DNA from: JAKQEM01 sp964391185
GTDB taxonomy: Bacteria > Patescibacteriota > Gracilibacteria > Peribacterales > Peribacteraceae
Assembly: GCA_964391185.1 (NCBI GenBank)
Contig: CAYMIX010000002.1
Span: 1-64,000, forward strand
Direction: 5' to 3'
DNA: 64,000 nt
Each line of letters opens with the position of its first letter. Within the stretch, counting starts at the first letter, position 1. The position numbers and the translations under genes were made by a program. This document shows positions 53,874 to 61,579 of the stretch, one piece after another. The notes below the pieces were generated by a model that saw nothing but the letters and a program-made list of their open reading frames with translations, had not been told where the DNA came from and made no database searches.

Positions 53874-54311
53874 CTATCGCTTTAGTGACGATTGTAATAT
53901 TTTCATGCGTTTCCAGTCGTACTTCGTCACTTTGCCTTTTGAGTCCACAGAGAAAACACACATCAAAAGTTTTTTGGCAACCTGCCATGGGATACGACGC
54001 ACGGCGATCATTGCACTCGATGCTGGTAATCCAAGACCATAGTAATACCGAGCCTTCCCCACGTTCATACGCGTGATGATCTGACCCAGCGAATAGACGA
54101 AGGCAGTCTCTCGTTGAGACTTTGCCGAGGCAGATGAAGATTCGCCCTTAGTTTCAATCAAGAAGTAGCGAGAGTATCGGTTGTGGCATACCTGAAGATC
54201 CACGCCCTGTTCATGAGTTTCTTTTTCTATGCAATTACGACCCCAGTCATTCCGAAACAGCCATTGCCGAATGGCTCGCCGCACTTCACGTTCGCTCAGG
54301 ACTTTTGGCAT
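53874..54311 (-). CDS. PD-(D/E)XK nuclease-like protein
   Basis: 145 residues from ATG 54311 (a start at 54326 adds five). The pattern EQGVDLQVCHNRYSRYFLIETKGESSS gives Asp followed after 15 residues by Glu-x-Lys on two adjacent strands, the PD-(D/E)XK core of restriction-like nucleases. The N-terminal helix (REVRRAIRQWLFRNDWG) and the C-terminal strands fit that fold. It points back to back with the YgjP gene (stops adjoin at 53873/53874). A degenerate Mrr-like or DUF protein is the alternative. Confidence 0.68.
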   Translation of the reverse strand: MPKVLSEREVRRAIRQWLFRNDWGRNCIEKETHEQGVDLQVCHNRYSRYFLIETKGESSSASAKSQRETAFVYSLGQIITRMNVGKARYYYGLGLPASSAMIAVRRIPWQVAKKLLMCVFSVDSKGKVTKYDWKRMKILQSSLKR

Positions 54312-54399
54312 GCAGCGATCATACACGGTACTTGCGTTCTGACGTATCTGGTGCGGAGAGAGGTTCTGGGTTGGCAGAAATATAAAATCGGGCTACATT

Positions 54400-54633
54400 T
54401 CAGCCGCGCCGAGAGGCTGGGTCATGTCCGAACGAATTACGTTCGCGGATCTGACCGTTTCTGCCAGTGACGTAGATTTCAGTTCTCTGATGCTGGGCGA
54501 TTCCATGGCCAATATCGATAGCAGCAGCCTGAGTGTCCGTGATAGCGGATGCTCGGTCTGCTCCTTCGCGTTTCACCTGCCACCCTTCGGGGTGACGAGT
54601 GATCCAGACTGGAGGTGGTTGAATGCGGGACAT
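54400..54633 (-). CDS. DUF2188 domain protein
   Basis: 77 residues from ATG 54633 (another ATG at 54675 adds 14). The body WITRHPEGWQVKREGADRAS, TDTQAAAIDIGHGIAQHQ and EIYVTGRNGQIRERNSFGHDP is the full DUF2188 signature, a small domain of unknown function common in mobile and phage-linked loci. It lies between the nuclease-like gene and the tRNA-Glu, on the minus strand, 88 bp from its neighbour. Ends in a basic tail. Confidence 0.82.
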   Translation of the reverse strand: MSRIQPPPVWITRHPEGWQVKREGADRASAITDTQAAAIDIGHGIAQHQRTEIYVTGRNGQIRERNSFGHDPASRRG

Positions 54634-54731
54634 AGGGATGCAATTGGAAGGCCAACCCAGAACTTCTTTCTCCATCCCTAAAAACGAGGAATGGTTTTCT
54701 GTGTTACGAAAAAAGTGGAGAAAATGGACAA

Positions 54732-54798
54732 TGCAAAACGGCCTACCCTTCGGAGACAGGGGTCGCCCCCTTAGGTCACCCTAAGGCGACGCTTTGCA
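54732..54798. repeat. nested hairpin just 3' of the tRNA-Glu
   Basis: Outer arms TGCAAA (54732-54737) and TTTGCA (54793-54798). Inner arms CCTTAGG (54769-54775) and CCTAAGG (54780-54786) with a 4 nt loop, and flanking GTCGCC/GGCGAC continues the stem past a small bulge. In the tRNA transcription direction it lies directly downstream, so it may be a processing or terminator structure, or the scar of the mobile element boundary. Confidence 0.6.
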
Positions 54799-54809
54799 CG
54801 CGCTAATGT

Positions 54810-54884
54810 TGGCAGCCCTACGGGGAATCGAACCCCGCTTTCCTGGATGAGAACCAAGTGTCCTAGCCGATAGACGATAGGGCC
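54810..54884 (-). tRNA. tRNA-Glu(CTC)
   Basis: 75 nt including an encoded CCA, read on the minus strand from 54884. Acceptor stem GGCCCTA with TAGGGCT (one G-U pair at the end), D arm with GTCTATCGGCTAGGAC, anticodon stem CTTGG/CCAGG and loop TTCTCAT giving anticodon CTC, variable loop AAAG, T stem CGGGG/CCCCG with TTCGATT, discriminator G. All arms fold; the CTC anticodon reads GAG. Confidence 0.96.
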
Positions 54885-54995
54885 ACAGTTAAAGATCGGT
54901 CCGCCGCTTGGCGGAGCCAAAGTATACTGAATAATGCACGCATGTCACAAGAACCCTCAAAATAAGGGCGATAAGGCCATGGGAGGGTTATTCGG

Positions 54996-56366
54996 TTACG
55001 CACGCACGTTCTTCTGACGCCTACGTTTGAAGGCGGCACCAAGTGCTGTGACTCCAGCCACTATCCCCCACGAAGCTCTCGCGCCAGGTTCTGCACGCCC
55101 CGCAGAGTCTAGGATAATAATCTGTTCGTCGTGCGATAGTGCGTCATCATTCTGAGGTTTATAGGGTGTGCCCAGACGATATGCTTTGATCTCAGTCACT
55201 TCCGCTTCGCCCTTCGGTAAATCGCTTGGGTGAACTTCTTTGGGGACTTCGGCTACAACCGCATCATCGGACGAACTATCGGCCAGCTTTTCTTCATGCG
55301 CATCGCTCTTGTGATGATCATGTTCATCCTCTAGAAGATCATCGAATTCGCCAGGGAATGTTTCTGCCATTGCAGCATCTTCGTCATGCTCATCGTCGTG
55401 TTCCTCATGCTCTTCATGAGCATGGTCATGTGAGTGAGCATGCTCGTGTTCATGCTCTGCATGATCGTGAGAATGTGCATGTTCTTCATGCAGATGACCG
55501 TGTTCATAGTGAGGTTCATGTGCCTCGTGTTCTCCATGAGCCTCATGTGCATGATGATGTTCGTGTTCATGCTCGGCTTCGTGTCCGTGTTCACCTTCAT
55601 GCATTTCTACTTCACCCAAATGCACGCCTTCTACGTCCACCTCAACATCAATTGTTGCAACGATTTCATTGTGACCATCGAGAACTTCCAACACGTATTT
55701 TCCATGCTCTTTCGGGATTTCTACATGAACCTCTGCAGCAACATGCTTTGAACCCAAAATATGATGTTGTTCATCCTGCAAAAGCACCGTTCCGTCAGAA
55801 AGATTTTCAATATGCAGATCCACAATATGATCATTCTCTGGATTCAGCTTTGCTTCGATATGCGGTTCGTGCGTTTCTGAATCTTCGTGCCCTCCATTTT
55901 CCTGCAAAGCCGCCACCATCTGCACCTCTGGAACTTCCGGTGCAACCGGCGCTTGCTCAGCGTCTTGACCTGCAATGATCGCCTCCGCCAACGCTGTTGC
56001 CTGAGCCTCAGTAAACTGAGGAGCGGGAGCCGAATCTACACTTACAGAAACGCTTTCAACCACTGCAGCACCACTTGTACCAGAAAGGAAATTCCTCTTT
56101 TCCAATTCCATCGCTGCTATAGGAAATCCTTTCTCCCTGTAGATACTTCTACGTCGCTGCGCCACCGGGTCTCGGCTTATTTTTGCCAGTAAGCGTCCGA
56201 TCAATCCTTTTTCCGTCTGAGTAATATCAACAATTGTTTGCTCTGAACCGAAAACATTCGGCTGCGCTTTATCTTCCAACATCTCCCTGCCAGTTTGCTC
56301 CCAATATGCTTCCAGGTCCGCATTATCGATCTGCGCGTCTTCCATAGAATCTATAAATGGTTTCAT
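54996..56366 (-). CDS. His/Glu-rich surface-type protein with C-terminal sorting-like tail
   Basis: 456 residues from ATG 56366 (MKPFIDSMEDAQ); the frame to 56441 has no support. No clear N-terminal signal peptide. An acidic first part, a beta-rich part around residues 175-265 (DHIVDLHIENLSDGTVLLQ, EIPKEHGKYVLEVLDGHNEIV), then a His/Glu stretch of about 90 residues near 270-360 with dozens of His in HxH and HEH patterns. The C-terminus is PGARASWGIVAGVTALGAAFKRRRQ, a hydrophobic helix ending in basic residues like protein-sorting tails. Possible bulk Zn/Cu/Ni binder. Confidence 0.75.
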   Translation of the reverse strand: MKPFIDSMEDAQIDNADLEAYWEQTGREMLEDKAQPNVFGSEQTIVDITQTEKGLIGRLLAKISRDPVAQRRRSIYREKGFPIAAMELEKRNFLSGTSGAAVVESVSVSVDSAPAPQFTEAQATALAEAIIAGQDAEQAPVAPEVPEVQMVAALQENGGHEDSETHEPHIEAKLNPENDHIVDLHIENLSDGTVLLQDEQHHILGSKHVAAEVHVEIPKEHGKYVLEVLDGHNEIVATIDVEVDVEGVHLGEVEMHEGEHGHEAEHEHEHHHAHEAHGEHEAHEPHYEHGHLHEEHAHSHDHAEHEHEHAHSHDHAHEEHEEHDDEHDEDAAMAETFPGEFDDLLEDEHDHHKSDAHEEKLADSSSDDAVVAEVPKEVHPSDLPKGEAEVTEIKAYRLGTPYKPQNDDALSHDEQIIILDSAGRAEPGARASWGIVAGVTALGAAFKRRRQKNVRA

Positions 56367-56471
56367 AAAAAAATATGAAATAGAGTTAAGAGCGCACTGA
56401 GTACAATAAGCCACTCCGGAAATCAAGACTCTAAGGGGCACTTTTCCTTTTGAGTCCGCTACAATCCAAAC

Positions 56472-57035
56472 ATGCTTTCCCGTTCAAAATTTCTCGATAT
56501 CGCGGCAGTCACAGTTATCATCGCAGTCACCGCCATCATTCTGCATTGGATGGGTCGTGTATGGATGGACCCGACTGGATTCGGACTTTGGACCATCAGT
56601 GCATGGAGCACCGAGACATCGCAAAATTTTGGCGACCCATACACATTCTCGCACATTCTCCACGGTATAATTTTCTTCGCAGTACTGTGGCTATTCCGAA
56701 ACAAGCTTTCCCTTCGCACTCGATTTTACATCGCCCTCATTATCGAAGTTGCGTGGGAGATTTTGGAGAACTCCCCCATCATCATAGAACGTTACCGTGC
56801 CAATACCGCATCGCTCGATTATTTTGGCGATAGCATCTTGAACGCAACCGGCGACCTGCTCGCACAGATGTTCGGATTCTGGATGGCGTACAAACTTTCA
56901 TGGAAGTGGACACTCGCATTTGTCGTCGCAGTAGAACTGATTCTTCTGTATCTGATCCGCGATAATCTCACACTGAATATCATCATGTTATTGGTTCCGA
57001 TTGATTCGCTGAGAGAATGGCAGATGGGGCATTAA
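56472..57035 (+). CDS. DUF2585 membrane protein
   Basis: 187 residues, five hydrophobic segments. The block DPYTFSHILHGIIFF and VAWEILENSPIIIERYRANTASLDYFGDSILNATGDLLAQMFGFWMA are the conserved core of the DUF2585 (UPF0314) family, with conserved Glu, His and Asp inside the membrane. Function is unknown; the charged intramembrane residues suggest an enzyme or transporter. It diverges from the His-rich protein gene. Confidence 0.88.
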   Translation: MLSRSKFLDIAAVTVIIAVTAIILHWMGRVWMDPTGFGLWTISAWSTETSQNFGDPYTFSHILHGIIFFAVLWLFRNKLSLRTRFYIALIIEVAWEILENSPIIIERYRANTASLDYFGDSILNATGDLLAQMFGFWMAYKLSWKWTLAFVVAVELILLYLIRDNLTLNIIMLLVPIDSLREWQMGH

Positions 57036-57092
57036 CAAAACAGCGGACCGAATCTCTTCGGCCCGCCGCGCACGGTTTCGAGCGGTGTAGAA

Positions 57093-57371
57093 TTACTGGC
57101 TAATGATGATCACGTTTGCAGACTGAACATTCTGTCCTGCAATCACCGTGGATGTAGCTGTGTTATTGCTCTTTGCCTTCTGGTTTCCGAAACCTCCAAT
57201 TTGCACGATACCTGTTGTGTTTCCTGAAACTGATGTGATTGTTTGAGTTCCTGTTGCTTTTGACTTCGCTGTTACCTGAACACTGTCGAAGAATGCAAAG
57301 GACGATGTAGCACCCATCATAGCGATGGTGGATGCTGATGCTGCCAACATTGCGAGTCTGCGGATAGTCAT
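57093..57371 (-). CDS. small secreted Asn/Gln/Gly-rich protein
   Basis: 92 residues: signal peptide to about residue 27 (ATSSFAF), then a mature part rich in Ser, Thr, Asn, Gln and Gly (SVSGNTTGIVQIGGFGNQKAKSNN, STVIAGQNVQSANVIIISQ). The QIGGFGNQKA stretch is loosely like curlin repeats (Q-x-G-x-N-x-A), so an amyloid or surface-fibre role is possible but unproven. Not recognised otherwise. Confidence 0.65.
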   Translation of the reverse strand: MTIRRLAMLAASASTIAMMGATSSFAFFDSVQVTAKSKATGTQTITSVSGNTTGIVQIGGFGNQKAKSNNTATSTVIAGQNVQSANVIIISQ

Positions 57372-57692
57372 GGAATGGAAAGGAAAGAAGTAATGGATGA
57401 TCCGGAAGGATCACGGACGTCAGACGGTGTTCTAACGATCGATGTTTAGCTCCCGTGCGTGAAGTAAAATCAAAGATCTTTTTTTACCGTCGACTGTCAG
57501 GATTAGAGGACGTAATTGTAGGAGCTTTTATGACCGAAAAACTTGTCACAATGTTAAAAATTATGACGCATGATATTCTTTTCATATCATTGGCTTGCGG
57601 CTTGTACACAGTTGAATTCCCCTGTTCGACAGAATTGTCATTTTGACAAGCAGATGTGCACAGTTTGCTTGGTCGACAGAATTAATTTTTGT
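57372..57692. other. AT-rich gap between the small secreted gene and rlmH
   Basis: No gene is supported in these 321 bp. Short features only: a repeated TCGACAGAATT (near 57624 and 57673) and a TTGTCA-ttt-TGACAA dyad near 57636-57650. It must contain the promoter of the small secreted gene, but I cannot place it. Confidence 0.4.
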
Positions 57693-58157
57693 TTACTCGT
57701 GATGATATCCACTCCCCTTCGCAATCTCCATCGCCCGATACAACTGTTCAAGAATAACCACTCTGCAAAGTTCATGTGGAAACACCATATCGCTGAGCTT
57801 CAGTGTTTTTCCTTTTGCGCGGACTGCATCATTGAATCCGTAGGAACCTCCGAGTAAGAACAACATTGAACGTCCTGCATCGCGAGATTTCTCCACTTCC
57901 TTTGCAAACTCCGGTGAGGTCATTCCCTTCCCGCGTTCATCGAGGACCCAGATATCCGCGTCGTAGGATTTGATAAATTCCAACATGCGGCGCGATTCAT
58001 CTTCCCGCATGCGAACAGGATCTGTTTCGCGACTTGCGATAAGTTCAACAACATCGAACTTCGCCGCATGCTTGAGGCGGTCGGTATACATCGCACAGGC
58101 GTCTTTTGCCCAGCTTTCTTTGAGTCGGCCGACGGTGATTAAGGCAATTCTTTGCAT
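57693..58157 (-). CDS. rlmH: 23S rRNA (pseudouridine1915-N3)-methyltransferase
   Basis: 154 residues from ATG 58157, the usual RlmH length. SPOUT methyltransferase: IALITVGRLKE at the start, LDERGKGMTSPEFA, the knot region LFLLGGSYGFNDAVRAKGKTLKLSDMVFPHELCRVVILEQLYRAMEI and the diagnostic end GSGYHHE. It methylates pseudouridine 1915 in helix 69 of 23S rRNA after ribosome assembly. Upstream of it on the same strand lies the RlmD-like gene, separated by a dispersed repeat. Confidence 0.95.
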   Translation of the reverse strand: MQRIALITVGRLKESWAKDACAMYTDRLKHAAKFDVVELIASRETDPVRMREDESRRMLEFIKSYDADIWVLDERGKGMTSPEFAKEVEKSRDAGRSMLFLLGGSYGFNDAVRAKGKTLKLSDMVFPHELCRVVILEQLYRAMEIAKGSGYHHE

Positions 58158-58162
58158 GCTAG

Positions 58163-58232
58163 TGTCATGGCGAGCCCGACGAACCACGAACCATGATGCC
58201 GTGTCGCCCTTCGTCGAGCTCAGGGTGACACG
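58163..58232. repeat. dispersed intergenic repeat, copy 3
   Basis: Its reverse complement contains CATGGTTCGTGGTTCGTCG and GCTCGCCATGACAC, matching the copy at 7756-7832; GCCCTTCGTCGAGCTCAGG also matches repeat sequence at 7850-7875. It fills the 81 bp gap between rlmH and the RlmD-like gene. Confidence 0.65.
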
Positions 58233-58238
58233 CTTAGC

Positions 58239-59690
58239 TTACTTTTTCTGGAGGACAGACACCGTCTCGATATGCGGCGTATGTGGGAACATGTCGACAG
58301 GCTGCACTGTGCGGAGTTCGTAACCAGCCTTCAATAATTCTCCAAGATCGCGAGCAAACGTTGCGGTGTTACAGGAAACGTAGACCAACTTCGCAGGGTT
58401 ATGAGCGATCAGCGCACGCAATGCGTCTGGGTGCATACCGGCGCGTGGCGGGTCAACGATGATGACATCGAAGTGATACTTCCCTCCTGCCTTTACCTGA
58501 TCGTTCAAGATTTGTTCCGTGCGTCCTTTGTAGAAGCTGATATTGCCAATGCGATTTTTTCCTGCGGACTTGAGCGCATCTTCGATGGCCGATGGATGAC
58601 TTTCGATACCAACGACTTTTTGGCAGTAGCGTGCGAGGTACTGTCCAATCGTGCCCATGCCACAATATGCATCGAGCACGGTATCGCGACTGGAGAGGTC
58701 TGCCGCATCGGAGATTGCCTGATACAACTTCTCCGCGCCGAGTGTATTTGTCTGGAAGAATGAGAATGGAGAAATATCAAATTCAAGATCGAACAAACGT
58801 TCAGTAATCGTCTCCTTGCCGATAAGTGGATACACCTTTGGCGCCTCTGGTTTATCATTCAATCCCGTACTTTCGATAATCATCAGTGATGCAAGGCCTG
58901 GACGACCACCGAAACGCATGAAGTGTTGGAACAACGGCTCGAGTTCTTTCTTCTTCGCATTCAACATGAACGCAATCATGTACTGGCCCGTGTGCACTCC
59001 GCGGCGAAGCAACAATGTACGAAGTAATCCTTTGTGCGTTTTTGGGTTATAGACTGGGAGTTTCGTCTCATCCATGAAACGCTTGATATCTGCGAGGAGC
59101 GAAGGCAATGCTTCATCGTACAGATGGCAATCGGACATGGGGAGGACCGTTGACCAATCGTTCGGACGATGGAAACCGAGAGTTGGGCCTTCATCGATGT
59201 GAATGCGCTTTCCATTTTTTTCCTCCACACGCATGGTTGTGTAACCAAAGCTCATTTCAAGCTTGTTACGGTAATAAAACACCTGTGGACTCGGTATAAT
59301 CTTGAGAACGCGCCCAGGGAGCTGTTTCCTGAGGGCTTCGTCTCCAGGGGTGAGATGTTCAAGGGTTTCGCGAACGATATCCTCCTTATACGAGAGCTGC
59401 TTGTTATACGGCAGGTTTTGCCACGTACAACAGCCACATTCGCCAAAATGCGGGCAACGAGGCGCGATTTCGTCTATCGATTTACGGAGGATTTTGACCA
59501 CCTTTCCCTCGGCATAGGTGTCCTTTTGCTTAGAAACAACAATAAGCACCTGCTGACCAGGAACCGTTCCAGGGATAAACACCGGTAAACCTTCGATATG
59601 AGCTAAACCAGACCCTCCGTGGGTCACTTTCTCGATGGTCACCGTGTACTGCTGTCCATTATGAACAACCGGGGTGGCAGATGTTGACAT
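58239..59690 (-). CDS. rlmD: 23S rRNA (uracil-C5)-methyltransferase, RlmD/RumA type
   Basis: 483 residues. N-terminal TRAM domain (TVTIEKVTHGGSGLAHIEGLP), an iron-sulfur cluster region with CPHFGECGCC plus a nearby Cys, then the SAM Rossmann domain (VLDAYCGMGTIGQYLA), motif IV VDPPRAG and catalytic Cys in YVSCNTATFARDL. It makes m5U in 23S rRNA (U1939 in E. coli RlmD); the exact uridine in this organism is inferred from family. The start codon overlaps the -35 box of the divergent metalloprotease gene. Confidence 0.92.
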   Translation of the reverse strand: MSTSATPVVHNGQQYTVTIEKVTHGGSGLAHIEGLPVFIPGTVPGQQVLIVVSKQKDTYAEGKVVKILRKSIDEIAPRCPHFGECGCCTWQNLPYNKQLSYKEDIVRETLEHLTPGDEALRKQLPGRVLKIIPSPQVFYYRNKLEMSFGYTTMRVEEKNGKRIHIDEGPTLGFHRPNDWSTVLPMSDCHLYDEALPSLLADIKRFMDETKLPVYNPKTHKGLLRTLLLRRGVHTGQYMIAFMLNAKKKELEPLFQHFMRFGGRPGLASLMIIESTGLNDKPEAPKVYPLIGKETITERLFDLEFDISPFSFFQTNTLGAEKLYQAISDAADLSSRDTVLDAYCGMGTIGQYLARYCQKVVGIESHPSAIEDALKSAGKNRIGNISFYKGRTEQILNDQVKAGGKYHFDVIIVDPPRAGMHPDALRALIAHNPAKLVYVSCNTATFARDLGELLKAGYELRTVQPVDMFPHTPHIETVSVLQKK

Positions 59691-59712
59691 TTTATAGATA
59701 ATATAGTATAAA
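59684..59712 (+). promoter_or_regulatory. near-consensus promoter in a 32 bp divergent gap
   Basis: TTGACA (59684-59689), 17 bp spacer, TATAAA (59707-59712), 10 nt before ATG 59723. The -35 box overlaps the start codon of the divergent RlmD-type gene, so the two promoters compete for the same short stretch. Confidence 0.8.
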
Positions 59713-59722
59713 TATCTCCTTT

Positions 59723-60640
59723 ATGACGAACCAAATGCGCTGTTCTTCCGTTACCAAATCCGGCGCTATCTCGCTCTGCGTACTCCTCGTGGCGTTGATT
59801 CTTGCGGGAAGTGTACCAGAGAAGGCCGCTATGACAAGCGCGAACGACACGATCCTTGAGTCTACGAAGCCAGCTCCGACGCTTTTGGAAAAGGCTGTGC
59901 GACAATTCATGGTGCGCTCATCTCAAAAGAAAAAACGCCCAGCGACATCCCCCCTCATTGCTCAAACCATTCAACTCGAAAAGGCACCGGCTGCGTCTGC
60001 ATCTGCGCTTTTGGCTGCAGTAAACCAGCCAGGTATCAACGCTCATCATCAGAAATTGGCAGACAGCGTTCTCCGCGCAATTCCCGCTCCATGCCGTACA
60101 CACCTCAAGAACTTCTACGTACAGTATGACACCATGAAGCAGCGCGGACTTGGTGGCAAAACGACCGTCATCATCGATGGTACTGCGCCTGATGAAGAAT
60201 TTGTTGGATTGCTCGTCCATGAATGTGGACACGTCACACACGCAAACATGCTTGGTTCTGTCAGCTCTGGCGAAAGCGCCTTCCGCGATGGAAAGAGCAT
60301 TTTCTACAATGACTCTGCGATTGTTTCATTCTTCTCTATTTCTTGGACGACAGAAACCATCCGAACATACGCATCCAAAGATGCAGACTTCGCTTCTGGT
60401 TACGGAAAGTCTGATGCATTCGAAGACTTCGCTGAAACATTCGCTCTCTATATTCTCCACCGCGACGCCTTCGAAGAACGTGCACAAACCAATACTGCGA
60501 TGGCAAAAAAGCTCGCATGGATGGAAGCGAACTTCCCTATTGCTGAAAACGTTCTTGGAACGGATCAATATTCTTGGGATAAAAAGGTACCATGGGATGT
60601 GACGAAGCTGCCATATGCGCTTTCGGCTGCAGTACGCTAA
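59723..60640 (+). CDS. secreted zinc metalloprotease candidate
   Basis: 305 residues. N-terminal hydrophobic signal or anchor (about 14-32), a variable linker, then a domain with VGLLVHECGHVTHANML: HECGH (His166, Glu167, His170) fits the HExxH zinc-protease motif, and DAFEDFAETFALYILH near residue 238 supplies acidic candidates for the third ligand. Active outside the cytoplasm; the substrate is unknown. A near-consensus promoter makes the transcript nearly leaderless. Ten bp separate it from the next gene, so the two are likely co-transcribed. Confidence 0.78.
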   Translation: MTNQMRCSSVTKSGAISLCVLLVALILAGSVPEKAAMTSANDTILESTKPAPTLLEKAVRQFMVRSSQKKKRPATSPLIAQTIQLEKAPAASASALLAAVNQPGINAHHQKLADSVLRAIPAPCRTHLKNFYVQYDTMKQRGLGGKTTVIIDGTAPDEEFVGLLVHECGHVTHANMLGSVSSGESAFRDGKSIFYNDSAIVSFFSISWTTETIRTYASKDADFASGYGKSDAFEDFAETFALYILHRDAFEERAQTNTAMAKKLAWMEANFPIAENVLGTDQYSWDKKVPWDVTKLPYALSAAVR

Positions 60641-60650
60641 GCTATCGAGC

Positions 60651-61454
60651 ATGCGCCGCCGCATCTTACTTATCATCTGGCTGCTCTCAGACTTGTTAGT
60701 CTTTTTAGGAACGTATTCACTCGCGTACTTCATCCGCGTCGGATGGATTTTTTCGAGCGACTTCCCTTTCAGCAATTACATCAAGATCGCCATCCTCGTA
60801 GCACCGGTGTGGCTCGCGATTCTCATTGGAACACGAACATTCGCACTCATGCGCAAACAAATGAGCATCAGAACTCTTGCGTACATCGTCTTCGCATCCA
60901 TTGTCGCTGTCTCACTCTTTGTCCTTACATATTACTTCATCTACGGACTCTTCTTCAGCCGTCTTCTTTTGATTCAAGCATTGATCCTGAGCGCTGTCTT
61001 CACATGGGGTTGGCATCTCTTATTTGGATTGATCTCACGATCGATGATGCGCAGTGGTGAGCCACAATATCCAACTCTTATCGTCGGTGCGACGCGTGAA
61101 GCAGCAGCACTCATCAAAGCAATGACGGATAACAAATCACCTCTCACTCCTGTCGCGATTCTTGATGGTCATGGAACGCACGAAAAAGAAATAAGCGGGG
61201 TACCCGTCGTTGGTAAACTCAACAAGTTAGAAGATGTTCTACGAGAGAAACACATCACTCACTTGATCCAGTGCAGTGATCTCGAACAATCATTGAATCT
61301 TCTTTCCGCATGTCGCAATCACAAAATCGCATACATGCTTCTTCCATCTGTGCTGGGAATTGTCGAAGGTGATGAACGCATGGAAGCACTCGAAGGCAGG
61401 CAGATGACTGTTGTGCGTCCGAAGGAATCTCCTATCAAGTGGTTCTTCCGCTAA
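60651..61454 (+). CDS. polyisoprenyl sugar-phosphotransferase N-terminal-like membrane protein
   Basis: 267 residues from ATG 60651. Four transmembrane helices (about 5-22, 40-60, 75-97 and 100-120), then a Rossmann-like CoA-binding-type domain (TLIVGATREAAALIKAMTDN...VPVVGKLNKLEDVLREKHITHLIQC). This is the N-terminal half of WbaP/WecP-type enzymes, but the catalytic sugar-transferase domain is missing. It ends VVRPKESPIKWFFR, close to where the catalytic part would start. Probably a regulatory or truncated partner in surface glycan synthesis. Start chosen at the Met before the first helix. Confidence 0.8.
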   Translation: MRRRILLIIWLLSDLLVFLGTYSLAYFIRVGWIFSSDFPFSNYIKIAILVAPVWLAILIGTRTFALMRKQMSIRTLAYIVFASIVAVSLFVLTYYFIYGLFFSRLLLIQALILSAVFTWGWHLLFGLISRSMMRSGEPQYPTLIVGATREAAALIKAMTDNKSPLTPVAILDGHGTHEKEISGVPVVGKLNKLEDVLREKHITHLIQCSDLEQSLNLLSACRNHKIAYMLLPSVLGIVEGDERMEALEGRQMTVVRPKESPIKWFFR

Positions 61455-61467
61455 CGAAATTGTTAAA

Positions 61468-61532
61468 TTGCTATATTGTTCGCTAGCGAAACGCACGTTT
61501 TTTGCATGCAAACAATTTAACAATATAGCAAT
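61468..61532. terminator. long-loop dyad after the membrane gene
   Basis: ATTGCTATATTGTT (61468-61481) and AACAATATAGCAAT (61519-61532) are perfect 14 bp arms with a 37 bp loop. AT-rich and placed between two plus-strand genes; it may end the upstream transcript or bind a regulator. Confidence 0.55.
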
Positions 61533-61579
61533 AAAACAATGAGTATACTTTTAGCATTACTTACTCAAGAATACGTCCA

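Noticed and set aside
55230..55980. Plus-strand frame opposite the His-rich protein
   Set aside because: It is a shadow of the repeated His/Glu codons with no start region or family match.
57372..57692. Possible replication origin (TTGTACACA resembles a DnaA box)
   Set aside because: Only one weak match, with no cluster of boxes, and no dnaA or dnaN nearby.
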